A DNA stretch of 64,000 bases from Io17-Chloro-G2 sp965226915 (GCA_965226915.1 CBDDEJ010000007.1:310001-374000), one strand, 5' to 3'; counted from the stretch's first letter, positions 1 to 7,283 are shown. Numbers and translations are program-made. Notes: generated by a model not told the origin, from the sequence alone.

Positions 1-91
1 GTGACCTACCTAGGAGCAGGAAAAGAAGACACTAGCGGAAGGGCAAGAAACCGGAGACTTCAGCGCCGGGCGCCAAGCTGGATATGCGTAG
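1..91. other. Short non-coding edge
   Basis: Between the window edge and the tex stop codon. I see no gene, RNA or repeat here. Confidence 0.4.
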
Positions 92-2163
92 CTACTCTTG
101 GGGACGATCTTTCATGCTTAGAGAGATGCGTTTGCGGTCTATGTCCACTTGCAGCACCGTCACCGTGACCCGCTGATTCACTTTGACCACTTCGCCGGGA
201 TTACGCACGAAACGATCAGCCAGCTGGCTGATGTGCACCAATCCGTCTTGATGCACTCCAATGTCCACGAAGGCGCCAAAGGCTGTGACGTTGGTCACGA
301 GGCCTGGCAGCCGCATTCCTTCCTCAAGGTCTTGGATCGCCTGAACTCCCTCGGCAAAAGCGAATGGCTCGAATTCCTGGCGCGGGTCCCTTCCGGGGCG
401 GGCCAATTCGGCCATGATATCCCTAAGCGTCGGGAGTCCCGCCGCATCACTCACATAGTCACCAAGATCGATGCGCGAGCGCATGGATTCATCAGTCATC
501 AAATCTTTGACATTGCAACCCTGGGCCTTGGCCATGGTTTGGACCAATTTGTAGCTTTCGGGATGGACGGCGCTGGCGTCCAGCGGTTGGCCGCCGTCTC
601 GAATGCGAAGAAAACCAGCCGCTTGCTCGAATGCCTTCGGCCCCAGGCGAGGCACTTTGAGGAGGTCTCACCTGGACTTAAAGCCTCCATGGGCATCCCG
701 GTATTCCTGGATTGCTTTAGCCAGGCTGGGGCCCAAACCAGACACGTAGCTCAGTAGTTGCTGGCTGGCGGTGTTGACCTCAACTCCCACGCCGTTAACG
801 CAACTGACTACGACATCGTTCAGCTTGCCTTGGAGCCGGCCCTGGTCGATGTCGTGCTGGTACTGGCCTACGCCGATCGACTGAGGATCGATCTTCACCA
901 GTTCGGCCAGCGGGTCCATCAAGCGCCGCCCGATGGATATGGCCCCTCTAACCATAATATCAAGATCGGGAAACTCATCTCGCGCAGCTTGGGACGCGGA
1001 GTAGACCGAAGCGCCGCTCTCGCTGACCATGACTATCTGAACACCTTCATCCAAGCCCGAACCCCGAAGAAACGCTTCGGTCTCTCGCCCGCCCGTTCCG
1101 TTGCCCACGGCGATGACCTCAGGCTCGTGACGTTGGCAAAGATCCAAAACGGTTTGGGCTGCCTCGGCCGCCTGCCTCTCGCCAAGTAAGGGATAGATCG
1201 TCGCCGGCTCGAGGAACTTGCCCAGCGAATCCAGAACCGCAATTTTGCAACCGGTGCGCACTCCGGGATCTATCGCTAACATGCGTTTTTGCCCCACCGG
1301 CGGCGCCAGCAGCAATTGGCGAAGGTTGTCGGCGAATACAATGGCGGCGACCGCATCGGCCCGCGCCTTTGCTGCGTTGCGAGCTTCGGTCTCAATCGAC
1401 GGTCCCAGGAGACGCTTATAACTGTCCGCGATGGCCAGGAGCACCTGCTGCGAGCATTCGTTGGACCGCCCGTCTGCGTCGTCGTTTGAATCTACGACTG
1501 AATCCACGACGAACAACGTTTCCAGTTGCCTTACCACCTCCTCTTCCGGCGGCGCCAGGCGCAACGTCAACATAGACTCTTTCTCGCCCCGAAACATTGC
1601 CAGAACGCGGTGGGATGGAGCCTGGACCAATGGTTCTTGCCAGTCGAAGTAATCCCGGTATTTAACTGCTTCCGCTTCTTTGCCGTGGGTCAATTTGGAA
1701 TTCAAAAGTCTTCGCTGACCCACTCGGCCATGATGTCCCGGGCGCCCTGCAACGCGTCGGCGAGGCCTTCGACGCCATTCTCCGGGTCCACCGCAGAGGC
1801 CGCCTGGGCCGCCACGTCTATGTCTTCCTGCATCCAAAGGAGTCTGGCCAATGGCTCCAGACCCTTCTCCCGGGCAATGGTCGCCCTGGTGCGGCGCTTG
1901 GGGCGGTAGGGAAGGTAGATGTCTTCCAATACCGCCAAAGTCCCGGCCGCCTGAACTCGGTCTCTCAAGTCCTCGGTGAGCAGGTCCCTCGCTTGCAAAG
2001 AGGCCAACATGGCATCCGTCCGATGCGCCAGTTCCTTAAGTTGCTCTAGCCTGTCCCGTATGGAGGCTATCGCCACTTCATCCAGCGTGCCGGTTGCTTC
2101 TTTGCGGTACCGGGCGATAAATGGAACCGTGGCTCCTTCTTCGACCATTCTCCCGTTGTTCAA
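92..2163 (-). pseudogene. tex: tex: S1-domain transcription accessory protein, broken
   Basis: Tex is a cytoplasmic nucleic-acid-binding protein with an N-terminal helical region, a YqgF-like domain, helix-hairpin-helix motifs and a C-terminal S1 domain. All are recognisable: 'VPFIARYRKEATG' at the N end (1702-2163), the YqgF core 'MLAIDPGVRTGCKIAVLD' and 'DPLAELVKIDPQSIGVGQYQ' (668-1700), then 'VPRLGPKAFEQAAGFLRI' and the S1 segment 'FGAFVDIGVHQDGLVHIS' (92-655). Three lesions are visible. A frameshift lies near 1700 at a short T run. An in-frame TGA at 668-670 separates 'GGFKSR' from 'DLLKVPRLG' in the same frame. The first 25-30 codons are absent because the tRNA-Asn gene begins where they should be. 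Three independent lesions make a pseudogene likely; base-call errors could explain the first two but not the truncation. Confidence 0.88.
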
Positions 2164-2167
2164 CCAA

Positions 2168-2243
2168 TCTCCCGTAGTTCAATAGGTAGAACGTCTGGCT
2201 GTTAACCAGGAGGTTGCTGGTTCGATTCCAGCCGGGGGAGCCA
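2168..2243 (+). tRNA. tRNA-Asn (GTT)
   Basis: Acceptor TCTCCCG pairs with CGGGGGA. The anticodon loop CTGTTAA gives GTT. The T arm is GCTGG-TTCGATT-CCAGC and CCA is encoded. It is the first gene of the array and abuts the truncated 5' end of tex. Confidence 0.93.
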
Positions 2244-2244
2244 T

Positions 2245-2315
2245 AGCCGCAGGCGCCGGGCGCAGAGTGGGCTTTGAACCCGCGAAGCTAGGTTCGACTC
2301 CTGGTGCGGTTGCCA
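2245..2315 (+). tRNA. tRNA-Gln (TTG), short D arm
   Basis: Acceptor AGCCGCA/TGCGGTT, anticodon loop CTTTGAA (TTG), normal T arm CTAGG-TTCGACT-CCTGG, encoded CCA. The D region can only form CGC/GCG around a three-base loop, so the usual GG for D-loop/T-loop contact is missing. Confidence 0.75.
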
Positions 2316-2342
2316 AAGCCCGATCGAATCACTCTGTCTCAA

Positions 2343-2417
2343 GGCTCTATCGTCTAGTGGAGAGGATGCCGGTCCTTCAAACCGGGAAGCTGGGTTCGAT
2401 TCCCAGTAGAGCCGCCA
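2343..2417 (+). tRNA. tRNA-Glu (TTC)
   Basis: Acceptor GGCTCTA/TAGAGCC, anticodon loop CCTTCAA (TTC) in a CCGGT/ACCGG stem, T arm CTGGG-TTCGATT-CCCAG, encoded CCA. Confidence 0.93.
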
Positions 2418-2418
2418 T

Positions 2419-2489
2419 CGCGGGGCGCCAAGTGGCCCAATGGTCTCATAAACCATCTGGTCCGGGGGCAGTTCCCGGCCCCGCATCCA
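2419..2489 (+). tRNA. tRNA-Met (CAT), initiator-like, degenerate
   Basis: Acceptor CGCGGGG against CCCCGCA gives the C1-A72 mismatch typical of bacterial initiator tRNA. The anticodon loop CTCATAA gives CAT. The anticodon stem ATGGT/ACCAT lacks the three G-C pairs of initiators. The T loop reads GGCAGTT in place of TTCRANN, and the D loop is only four bases. It is either a degenerate gene or one with a non-standard elbow. Confidence 0.6.
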
Positions 2490-2514
2490 AGACCTTACTG
2501 TTAAAAGTCATCGG

Positions 2515-2590
2515 GGGGTCATAGCTCAGTTGGAAGAGTGCCTGTCTGTCGAACAGGATGTCAGGGGATCGAGGCCCCTTGGCCCCGCCA
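2515..2590 (+). tRNA. tRNA-Asp (GTC)
   Basis: Acceptor GGGGTCA/TGGCCCC, anticodon loop CTGTCGA (GTC) in a CCTGT/ACAGG stem, T arm AGGGG-ATCGAGG-CCCCT with A replacing T54, encoded CCA. Confidence 0.9.
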
Positions 2591-2599
2591 AATGCTAAT

Positions 2600-2685
2600 G
2601 AGTGGTGACTGGTGAATTTTGACCCTGGGCGGCTGTAAACCGCCCGCCGAAAGGCTTGGGAGTTCGAATCTCTCCGCTGGCGCCA
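2600..2685 (+). tRNA. tRNA-Tyr (GTA), 5' half degenerate
   Basis: The 3' two thirds are clear: anticodon loop CTGTAAA in a GGCGG/CCGCC stem, a long variable arm GCC-GAAA-GGC as expected for Tyr, T arm GGGAG-TTCGAAT-CTCTC, then CGCTGGC-G-CCA. No upstream segment at the right distance pairs with CGCTGGC, so the 5' boundary given is nominal and the gene may be a relic. Confidence 0.5.
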
Positions 2686-2686
2686 T

Positions 2687-2763
2687 GTCCATGTAGCCCA
2701 ATAGGCAGAGGCGGCAGATTCAAAACCTGTCTCATGTTGGTTCGAATCCAACCATGGACACCA
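2687..2763 (+). tRNA. tRNA-Leu (CAA), short variable loop
   Basis: Acceptor GTCCATG/CATGGAC, D arm with GCC/GGC, anticodon loop TTCAAAA (CAA), T arm GTTGG-TTCGAAT-CCAAC, A73 and encoded CCA. The variable region between CCTGT and GTTGG is five bases, where bacterial tRNA-Leu normally has a long arm. The closing 31-39 pair is A-C. Confidence 0.78.
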
Positions 2764-2764
2764 A

Positions 2765-2841
2765 GGGAACGTAGCCCAAATGGCAGAGGCAACTGGCTTA
2801 GACCTAGTTCAGTGTGGGTTCGAATCCTACCGTTCCTACCA
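2765..2841 (+). tRNA. tRNA-Leu (TAG), short variable loop
   Basis: Acceptor GGGAACG/CGTTCCT, anticodon loop CTTAGAC (TAG) in an ACTGG/CTAGT stem, five-base variable loop TCAGT, T arm GTGGG-TTCGAAT-CCTAC, A73, encoded CCA. It is a clean class I cloverleaf with a leucine anticodon. Confidence 0.85.
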
Positions 2842-2868
2842 AAAATTCACCGCCAGAAAAAATGATGG

Positions 2869-2945
2869 GCCGGGATGGTGTAATCGGCAAACGCGAACGG
2901 CTTAAATCCGTTTTCTTGGGGGTTCGAATCCCTCTCCCGGCGCCA
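2869..2945 (+). tRNA. tRNA-Leu (TAA), short variable loop
   Basis: Acceptor GCCGGGA/TCCCGGC, D arm GTGT/ACGC resembling the 5' half of ordinary tRNA-Leu, anticodon loop CTTAAAT (TAA) in an AACGG/CCGTT stem, five-base variable loop TTCTT, T arm GGGGG-TTCGAAT-CCCTC, G73, encoded CCA. The Leu-like D arm argues that a leucine tRNA lost its variable arm. Confidence 0.85.
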
Positions 2946-2978
2946 ACGTCAAATCAGTTCATGCCCAAAGTAGATCTT

Positions 2979-3053
2979 GCCAAGGTAGCTCAGTGGTAGA
3001 GCGCAGGGGTGAAGTTCCTGGCGGCGGGAGTTCGAATCTCTCCCTTGGCGCCA
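2979..3053 (+). tRNA. tRNA-Phe (GAA)
   Basis: Acceptor GCCAAGG/CCTTGGC, D arm GCTC/GAGC, anticodon loop GTGAAGT (GAA) in a CAGGG/TCCTG stem, T arm GGGAG-TTCGAAT-CTCTC, encoded CCA. Confidence 0.9.
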
Positions 3054-3071
3054 AATCAAAAGGAGGCAGCC

Positions 3072-3119
3072 ATGACGAATTACTCAGAGCAGTGGCCGCA
3101 TGGAGCTCTTAGCGGCTAG
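3072..3119 (+). CDS. Possible 15-codon leader peptide
   Basis: A strong ribosome-binding site (AAAGGAGG, 3060-3066) stands just upstream of an ATG that opens 15 codons (MTNYSEQWPHGALSG) ending in TAG, in the widest gap of the tRNA array and 12 bases before tRNA-Trp. I recognise no family. It may be the start of a gene cut off when the array was assembled, or chance. Confidence 0.3.
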   Translation: MTNYSEQWPHGALSG

Positions 3120-3131
3120 TTATTGTCTTGA

Positions 3132-3203
3132 GCCGGCGAGCCACGGCGGCGGCGGAGCCTCCAAAACTCCAGCCAGTGGGTTCGACTCCTAACGCCGGCG
3201 CCA
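3132..3203 (+). tRNA. tRNA-Trp (CCA)
   Basis: Acceptor GCCGGCG/CGCCGGC, anticodon loop CTCCAAA (CCA) in a GGAGC/ACTCC stem with a C-A mismatch at 31-39, G-rich D arm GCC/GGC, T arm GTGGG-TTCGACT-CCTAA with one mismatch, encoded CCA. Confidence 0.78.
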
Positions 3204-3204
3204 A

Positions 3205-3280
3205 TGGACCGTAGCTCAGTGGCAAGAGCACCAGTCTTATAAACTGGCGGCCGTTGGTTCAAGTCCAACCGGTCCAACCA
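3205..3280 (+). tRNA. tRNA-Ile (TAT)
   Basis: A textbook cloverleaf: acceptor TGGACCG/CGGTCCA, D arm GCTC/GAGC, anticodon loop CTTATAA (TAT) in a CCAGT/ACTGG stem, T arm GTTGG-TTCAAGT-CCAAC, A73, encoded CCA. Anticodon TAT would read AUA directly. Most bacteria instead modify a CAT anticodon to lysidine for this codon. Confidence 0.9.
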
Positions 3281-3281
3281 A

Positions 3282-3356
3282 GCCTCTGTGGTCCAACGGA
3301 GAGGGCGGGTGGTTTCTACCCATCAGATGGGGGTTCGACTCCTCTCAGGGGCTCCA
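3282..3356 (+). tRNA. tRNA-Arg (TCT)
   Basis: Acceptor GCCTCTG/CAGGGGC, anticodon loop TTTCTAC (TCT) in a GGTGG/CCATC stem, T arm GGGGG-TTCGACT-CCTCT, encoded CCA. Confidence 0.88.
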
Positions 3357-3372
3357 TAAAGACCCGAATCAA

Positions 3373-3448
3373 GGAACCGTAGCTCAGTTGGCAGAGCACC
3401 TGGCCCTTAACGAGGGGGCCGCCGGTTCGAGACCGGCCGGTTCCACCA
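3373..3448 (+). tRNA. tRNA-Lys (CTT), C33
   Basis: Acceptor GGAACCG/CGGTTCC, D arm GCTC/GAGC, anticodon loop CCCTTAA (CTT) in a CCTGG/CGAGG stem with a G-G mismatch at 30-40, T arm GCCGG-TTCGAGA-CCGGC, encoded CCA. Position 33 is C where U is almost universal. Confidence 0.75.
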
Positions 3449-3449
3449 A

Positions 3450-3526
3450 GCACTCGTAGCTCAAATTGGCAGAGCAGCGGCCTTTTAAGCCGAGGGTTGG
3501 AGGTTCAAGTCCTCCCGGGTGCACCA
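3450..3526 (+). tRNA. tRNA-Lys (TTT)
   Basis: Acceptor GCACTCG/CGGGTGC, anticodon loop CTTTTAA (TTT), T arm GGAGG-TTCAAGT-CCTCC, encoded CCA. Confidence 0.9.
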
Positions 3527-3600
3527 GGACCTGTAGTCTAGCGGCATGACGCCTGATTCTCAGTCAGGAGACCCGGGTTCGAGTCCCGGCGGGTCCGCCA
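3527..3600 (+). tRNA. tRNA-Glu (CTC)
   Basis: Acceptor GGACCTG/CGGGTCC, anticodon loop TTCTCAG (CTC) in a CCTGA/TCAGG stem, T arm CCGGG-TTCGAGT-CCCGG, encoded CCA. No spacer separates it from the preceding tRNA-Lys. Confidence 0.92.
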
Positions 3601-3615
3601 AGAGTCCACGATTTC

Positions 3616-3688
3616 TTGGGAGTAGCGGTATCACGCCACCGCGCCATGGTGGCGGCGGTAGGACGATTCTCCTACAAAAGCTCCCTAT
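3616..3688 (+). tRNA. tRNA-Gly (GCC)-like relic
   Basis: A weak tRNA-like fold: ends TTGGGAG/CTCCCTA, D-like GCG/CGC, a GCCACC/GGTGGC stem around loop GCGCCAT (would-be GCC), and a T-like stem GTAGG/CCTAC with an eight-base loop. There are extra bases before the 3' acceptor strand and no encoded CCA. Probably a decayed array member. Confidence 0.25.
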
Positions 3689-3712
3689 AAAAACTCCGGG
3701 GGACGCTCTAGG

Positions 3713-3789
3713 CCGGCGTAGCTCAGTCTGGTAGAACTCTCGCCTTGTAAGCGAAGGGCCAGGGGTTCAAATCCTCTCGCCGGCCCCAA
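3713..3789 (+). tRNA. tRNA-Thr (TGT)
   Basis: Acceptor GCCGGCG/CGCCGGC, anticodon loop CTTGTAA (TGT), T arm AGGGG-TTCAAAT-CCTCT, encoded CCA. Confidence 0.88.
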
Positions 3790-3820
3790 ATCAATGCCCC
3801 CTAGTTAATGCCCCCTAGTC

Positions 3821-3895
3821 AGTGCCGTGGTGTAACGGCAGCATAGCAGGTTGTGTCCCTGCCGGTCTGAGTTCGAATCTCAGCGCGCTGACCAA
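3821..3895 (+). tRNA. tRNA-His (GTG), no G-1
   Basis: Anticodon loop TTGTGTC (GTG) in a GCAGG/CCTGC stem, T arm CTGAG-TTCGAAT-CTCAG, A73 and encoded CCA. Acceptor CAGTGCC against CGCGCTG leaves a C-C mismatch at the base. The base before position 1 is T, opposite A73, so the usual G-1:C73 pair of tRNA-His is absent. Position 37 is T rather than a purine. Confidence 0.75.
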
Positions 3896-4171
3896 TAAAC
3901 AGATATCTATGAGTTCAAATCCCCACTCAAAAGATAGGCGATGACTGACCTTCTTTAACGCAGACCTTTTGGAGACACGTTGGCAGTCATTTTTAAAACA
4001 ATTGCGTCAACGAGGCCGGAAGAGATATTATGTCGATTCTCTCCATTTAGCGTCGACTGCCTTGAATCATAAGGCGAGTCCTATGTCCGGCGGGAACAAC
4101 GAGCCCCTTGCTTGGCATCTACCCAGTCCCCCTTACTGGCGGGTAGCATCTAGCAAAGGAGGAACCAGAAA
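3896..4171 (+). other. Intergenic, tRNA array to G8 gene
   Basis: No convincing gene. A T-arm-like piece (near 3914-3937) may be a decayed tRNA end. A strong ribosome-binding site, AAAGGAGG at about 4155-4162, precedes the G8 gene start at 4172. Confidence 0.5.
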
Positions 4172-4664
4172 ATGCGGTGTGTTAAATATATCGGCGCCGG
4201 GGCATTTCTCACGACTTTGGTGATTCTCCTATTCGTGACCCTTCCACTGGGGATTACCCTAGCAGGGCACAACGGGCCATCGGCTCCGTCGATAACCAGC
4301 ACGCAATCCGGAGCGTGGTCCAATCCCGGCATCTGGAGCGGCGGTCGGCCGCCCCGCGGCGGGGACGAGGTCCTAATCTCCAAGGGGACCGTGGTTACCT
4401 ACGATGTGTTCTCTAAATCGGCGATAGCCGAGCTTAACATTGAAGGATCTCTCGTGTTCAGCCGCGCGGCCGACACCAATCTGGATGTGGGAGATATCCT
4501 TGTGGGCTCAAGTGGTTACTTTGAGGTCGGGACCGCCGCTGATCCAGTGCCGGCCGGAGTCACGGCCACGGTTCGATTCGTCAATTCCTCCGACGGCGAG
4601 CACGGCCTTTTGGTGTCGGGCGAAGCTCAGATACATGGACAACCGCTGGCTTACGTCTACACAA

Positions 4665-6111
4665 CCTTGGCCGTAACTGTTCAGACTTGATGAGGTGAAT
4701 TGGCTCAAAGCCGTTGGAAAAACGCTGGCATGGCCGGGGGAGTTGTGGCATACCAGGGAGGTGGACACTGAACTAGACCTGAACGCGGCGAGTGGCGAAA
4801 CTCTGCTGGAGATAATTGCCGGCCAGCGGGGAGTCATTGCCGATTTGCAAAGGCGGATTGGGGTTCTGGAATCCCGTCCCAACCGGCGCGGGTCGTCGGG
4901 GATGCCGGGTAATCAGCCGCACTCCAGCCGGCAAGCGCCGGAGAACAAGGAGCCCAGAAAGCCGCGCCGCCATGGCTTCGCCCGCCAGCGCATGACTCCT
5001 ACCCGGCGGGTGGAGCATGCCGTGGCGGTCTGTCCCGACTGCGGGACTCACCTGAACGGCGGATGGGTACAGCGAACTCGGGAAGTCATTGAGCTACCGG
5101 TGGCTCCGGTAGAAGTGACCGAGCACGCCCTGGTAGCCCGCATCTGTCCGGTATGCCAGCGGCGCCGGCTGCCCAAAGAGGCCCTGCAGGGGGTGGTTCT
5201 GGGCCAGCAGCGCCTGGGGGTCAATCTGGTAAGCCTGATGGTGACCCTGCGGGAGGAGGGACGGTTGCCCATAAGAATCATCCAATGGTACCTGGAGAGC
5301 GTCCATCAGTTGCACCTGAGTGTTGGCGCCATCGTCGAGGCCGTCCATGGAGTAGCCCGTCAGGCTGAGACGGCGGTGCGAGAGGTGCTCGAGCAAGTCC
5401 GCGCCAGTCCCGTGGTGCAGGGCGACGAAACCGGCTGGCGCCAGGACGGGAGCAACGGCTATGTTTGGACCTTCAGCACTCCCAGCGAACGATACTTCCT
5501 GCGTCGGGGTCGGGATAAGGAGGTGGTGGATGAGGTGCTGGATTCCTCCTTCAGCGGAGTGTTGGTCAGTGATTTCTACGCGGCCTATAACCACTACCCG
5601 GGCCTGAAGCAACGGTGCTGGGCTCATCTGCTGCGGGATATCCATGACCTGAAAGGGTTGTACCCAGAAGACGCTGGGCTGGCTCAGTGGGCCGAGGCGG
5701 TTCACCAGGTCTACACGGAGGCCAAGGCCTCGGTCCTTCCCCGAGCCCAGCCAGGCCATCGCACCCAGCTAATGCTGGAGGAGAAACTAATGGTCTTGGC
5801 GCGGCCTTTCCTTAAAGATCCCCTGGCGGTTCAGGCCAAGCTCTGCCGGCGCATGGAACGGTTCATCAAGGAACTGTTTGTCTTCGTGTCGGACCCAGCC
5901 GTGCCCTCAGACAACAACGCCGCCGAGCGGAGCCTGCGGCATCTGGTAACCAGTCGCAAGATCAGCGGCGGCACCCGCTCAGGGCAGGGCGCCGACAGCA
6001 AGATGACCTTGGCATCCCTCTTTGGCACCTGGCGGGCCAGAGGTCTCAATCCCCTCCTGGAATGCCGCCGGTTGCTCACTTCCCCTCAACTCTGAACAGT
6101 TTCCCTTGGCC
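4665..6111 (+). mobile_element. IS66-family element, copy 1
   Basis: Element 4673-6103 (1431 bp) starts GTAACTGTTCAGAC and ends with the inverted GAAACTGTTCAGAG. It is flanked by the perfect 8-bp duplication CCTTGGCC (4665-4672, 6104-6111). It has a single transposase gene without separate tnpA/tnpB, like the short IS66 (ISBst12-type) subgroup. It interrupts the G8 gene. Confidence 0.95.
4695..6095 (+). CDS. IS66-family transposase, copy 1
   Basis: A 466-residue DDE transposase starting at GTG. The N-terminal part holds a coiled-coil/leucine-zipper segment and a Gln/Arg-rich linker. A zinc-finger pair follows ('CPDCGTHL' and 'CPVCQRR'), then the IS66 catalytic domain with Asp in 'VVQGDETGW', Asp in 'LVSDFYAAYNHY', the 'KQRCWAHLLRDI' motif and Glu in 'NNAAERSLR'. 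The C end reads 'LNPLLECRRLLTSPQL'. The reading frame is intact and near-identical to copies 2 and 3, so this may be an active source copy. Confidence 0.95.
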   Translation: MNWLKAVGKTLAWPGELWHTREVDTELDLNAASGETLLEIIAGQRGVIADLQRRIGVLESRPNRRGSSGMPGNQPHSSRQAPENKEPRKPRRHGFARQRMTPTRRVEHAVAVCPDCGTHLNGGWVQRTREVIELPVAPVEVTEHALVARICPVCQRRRLPKEALQGVVLGQQRLGVNLVSLMVTLREEGRLPIRIIQWYLESVHQLHLSVGAIVEAVHGVARQAETAVREVLEQVRASPVVQGDETGWRQDGSNGYVWTFSTPSERYFLRRGRDKEVVDEVLDSSFSGVLVSDFYAAYNHYPGLKQRCWAHLLRDIHDLKGLYPEDAGLAQWAEAVHQVYTEAKASVLPRAQPGHRTQLMLEEKLMVLARPFLKDPLAVQAKLCRRMERFIKELFVFVSDPAVPSDNNAAERSLRHLVTSRKISGGTRSGQGADSKMTLASLFGTWRARGLNPLLECRRLLTSPQL

Positions 6112-7104
6112 CAGGATGCAGGCAGAGGCGCCAGAACGATTCGCGTACAAGACTCCATTGAATGGGCTCCCGGACAGCGAATAGTAGTTACCTCCACGAC
6201 CCAGAACCCACGGCAATCTGAAGAGCGGGTGATCGAGGCCATCGACGGCCAAAGCCTGCGGCTAAACGGACCATTGCGATATCGCCACGGTGGCAATGGC
6301 CCCGCCCGCGCCCATGTCGCATTGCTGACCCGTAACGTTTTGATCACCAGCAAGAATCCCGAGCTTCGCGGCCATACTCTTTTTCTTGAGGGCTCCGATG
6401 GGAGCATCAGCTACGCCGAGTACCGGAATCTGGGCGCCCGAGGGCAGAAGGGCAAGTACCCAATCCATTTTCACCAAGCCGGGCAGACAATGCCGGATAG
6501 TTATGTTAAGGGCGTTTCGATTTGGAACTCAGGCAACCGGTTTATCACGGTCCACAGCACCCAGTACGTGAAATTGATCGAAAACGTCGGCTACAACGCC
6601 ATCGGCCACGGCTTCTTTTTGGAAGAGGGGGACGAGGTTTTCGTCACATTGGACCGAAATCTGGGCATCACCGTCAATCCGGGACAGATCCTCAGGACAG
6701 ACATGTCGCCTGCTGTGTTTTGGATCCAGAATCCCGTAAATACGATCACCAATAACATAGCCGTGGGCAGCCTTCGCGGCAGCGGCTTCGAGTTCGCCAT
6801 CATTCCAGGCCGTCATAAGATCCCGGCCTTGGGCGGCGCTGTGGAGCCCAGGAAGCTGCCCCTGTTGAGGTTTGAGGGCAACGAAACCCACAGCAACGGG
6901 AGATTTGGCGTCCGCGCATACCGCTTCAACACTCCCGAGGACGAAATCAGCGAGCTTCGGGATGTGAAAGTCTGGCGGAACCGTAACGCGGGTCTGTCCT
7001 TGGTGGGAAACCGTATAACGGTTTCCGATGCCTTCTTGTTTGGCAACCGCATGGTCAACGTAACTCTCATGGGCAACGACAACGCGGTGGAGAACAGTAC
7101 GATT

Positions 7105-7283
7105 CTAGAGGTCTGGCCGGAAAGCCATTGGCCGGGTTTCGCGCTACGCCAGACAGACGTATTATAGTCTTATGTGGCATGATAGTATCTGTAATACGGT
7201 TCAAGAACCCACTCTTACATCGATAATCGTCGCTAAGAAAACGACGACTTGGGGAGAATCGGGGTTTCCGTCCGAGTTTCTAG
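7105..7283 (+). mobile_element. MITE-171, copy 1, at CTAG
   Basis: A 171-bp non-coding element (7109-7279) between two CTAG copies. Imperfect terminal repeats AGGTCTGGCCGGAAAGCC and AAACTCGGACGGAAACCC (reverse) resemble the ends of the IS1182-like element at 35.7 kb. Two further copies lie at 44.9 kb and 61.5 kb. Confidence 0.85.

Noticed and set aside
149..757. A 202-codon plus-strand frame opposite tex
   Set aside because: It is the antisense of conserved tex coding sequence, with no initiation signal or similarity.
2202..2999. Several open frames across the tRNA array
   Set aside because: Their translations only reflect repeated tRNA arms (recurring 'RIQ/ESN' strings); the tRNA folds explain the sequence.
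2168..3895. A suppressor tRNA in the array that would explain the in-frame TAG/TGA codons
   Set aside because: I read every anticodon; none is CTA, TTA or TCA. The tRNA-Leu with DNA anticodon TAG reads CUA, not UAG. The odd tRNA-Trp has a normal CCA anticodon.
3905..3940. A nineteenth or twentieth tRNA after tRNA-His
   Set aside because: Only a T-arm-like piece is present; no acceptor or anticodon stem can be formed around it.
3969..4223. An 84-codon frame before the G8 gene
   Set aside because: No protein character, and it overlaps the G8 start, which has a much better ribosome-binding site.
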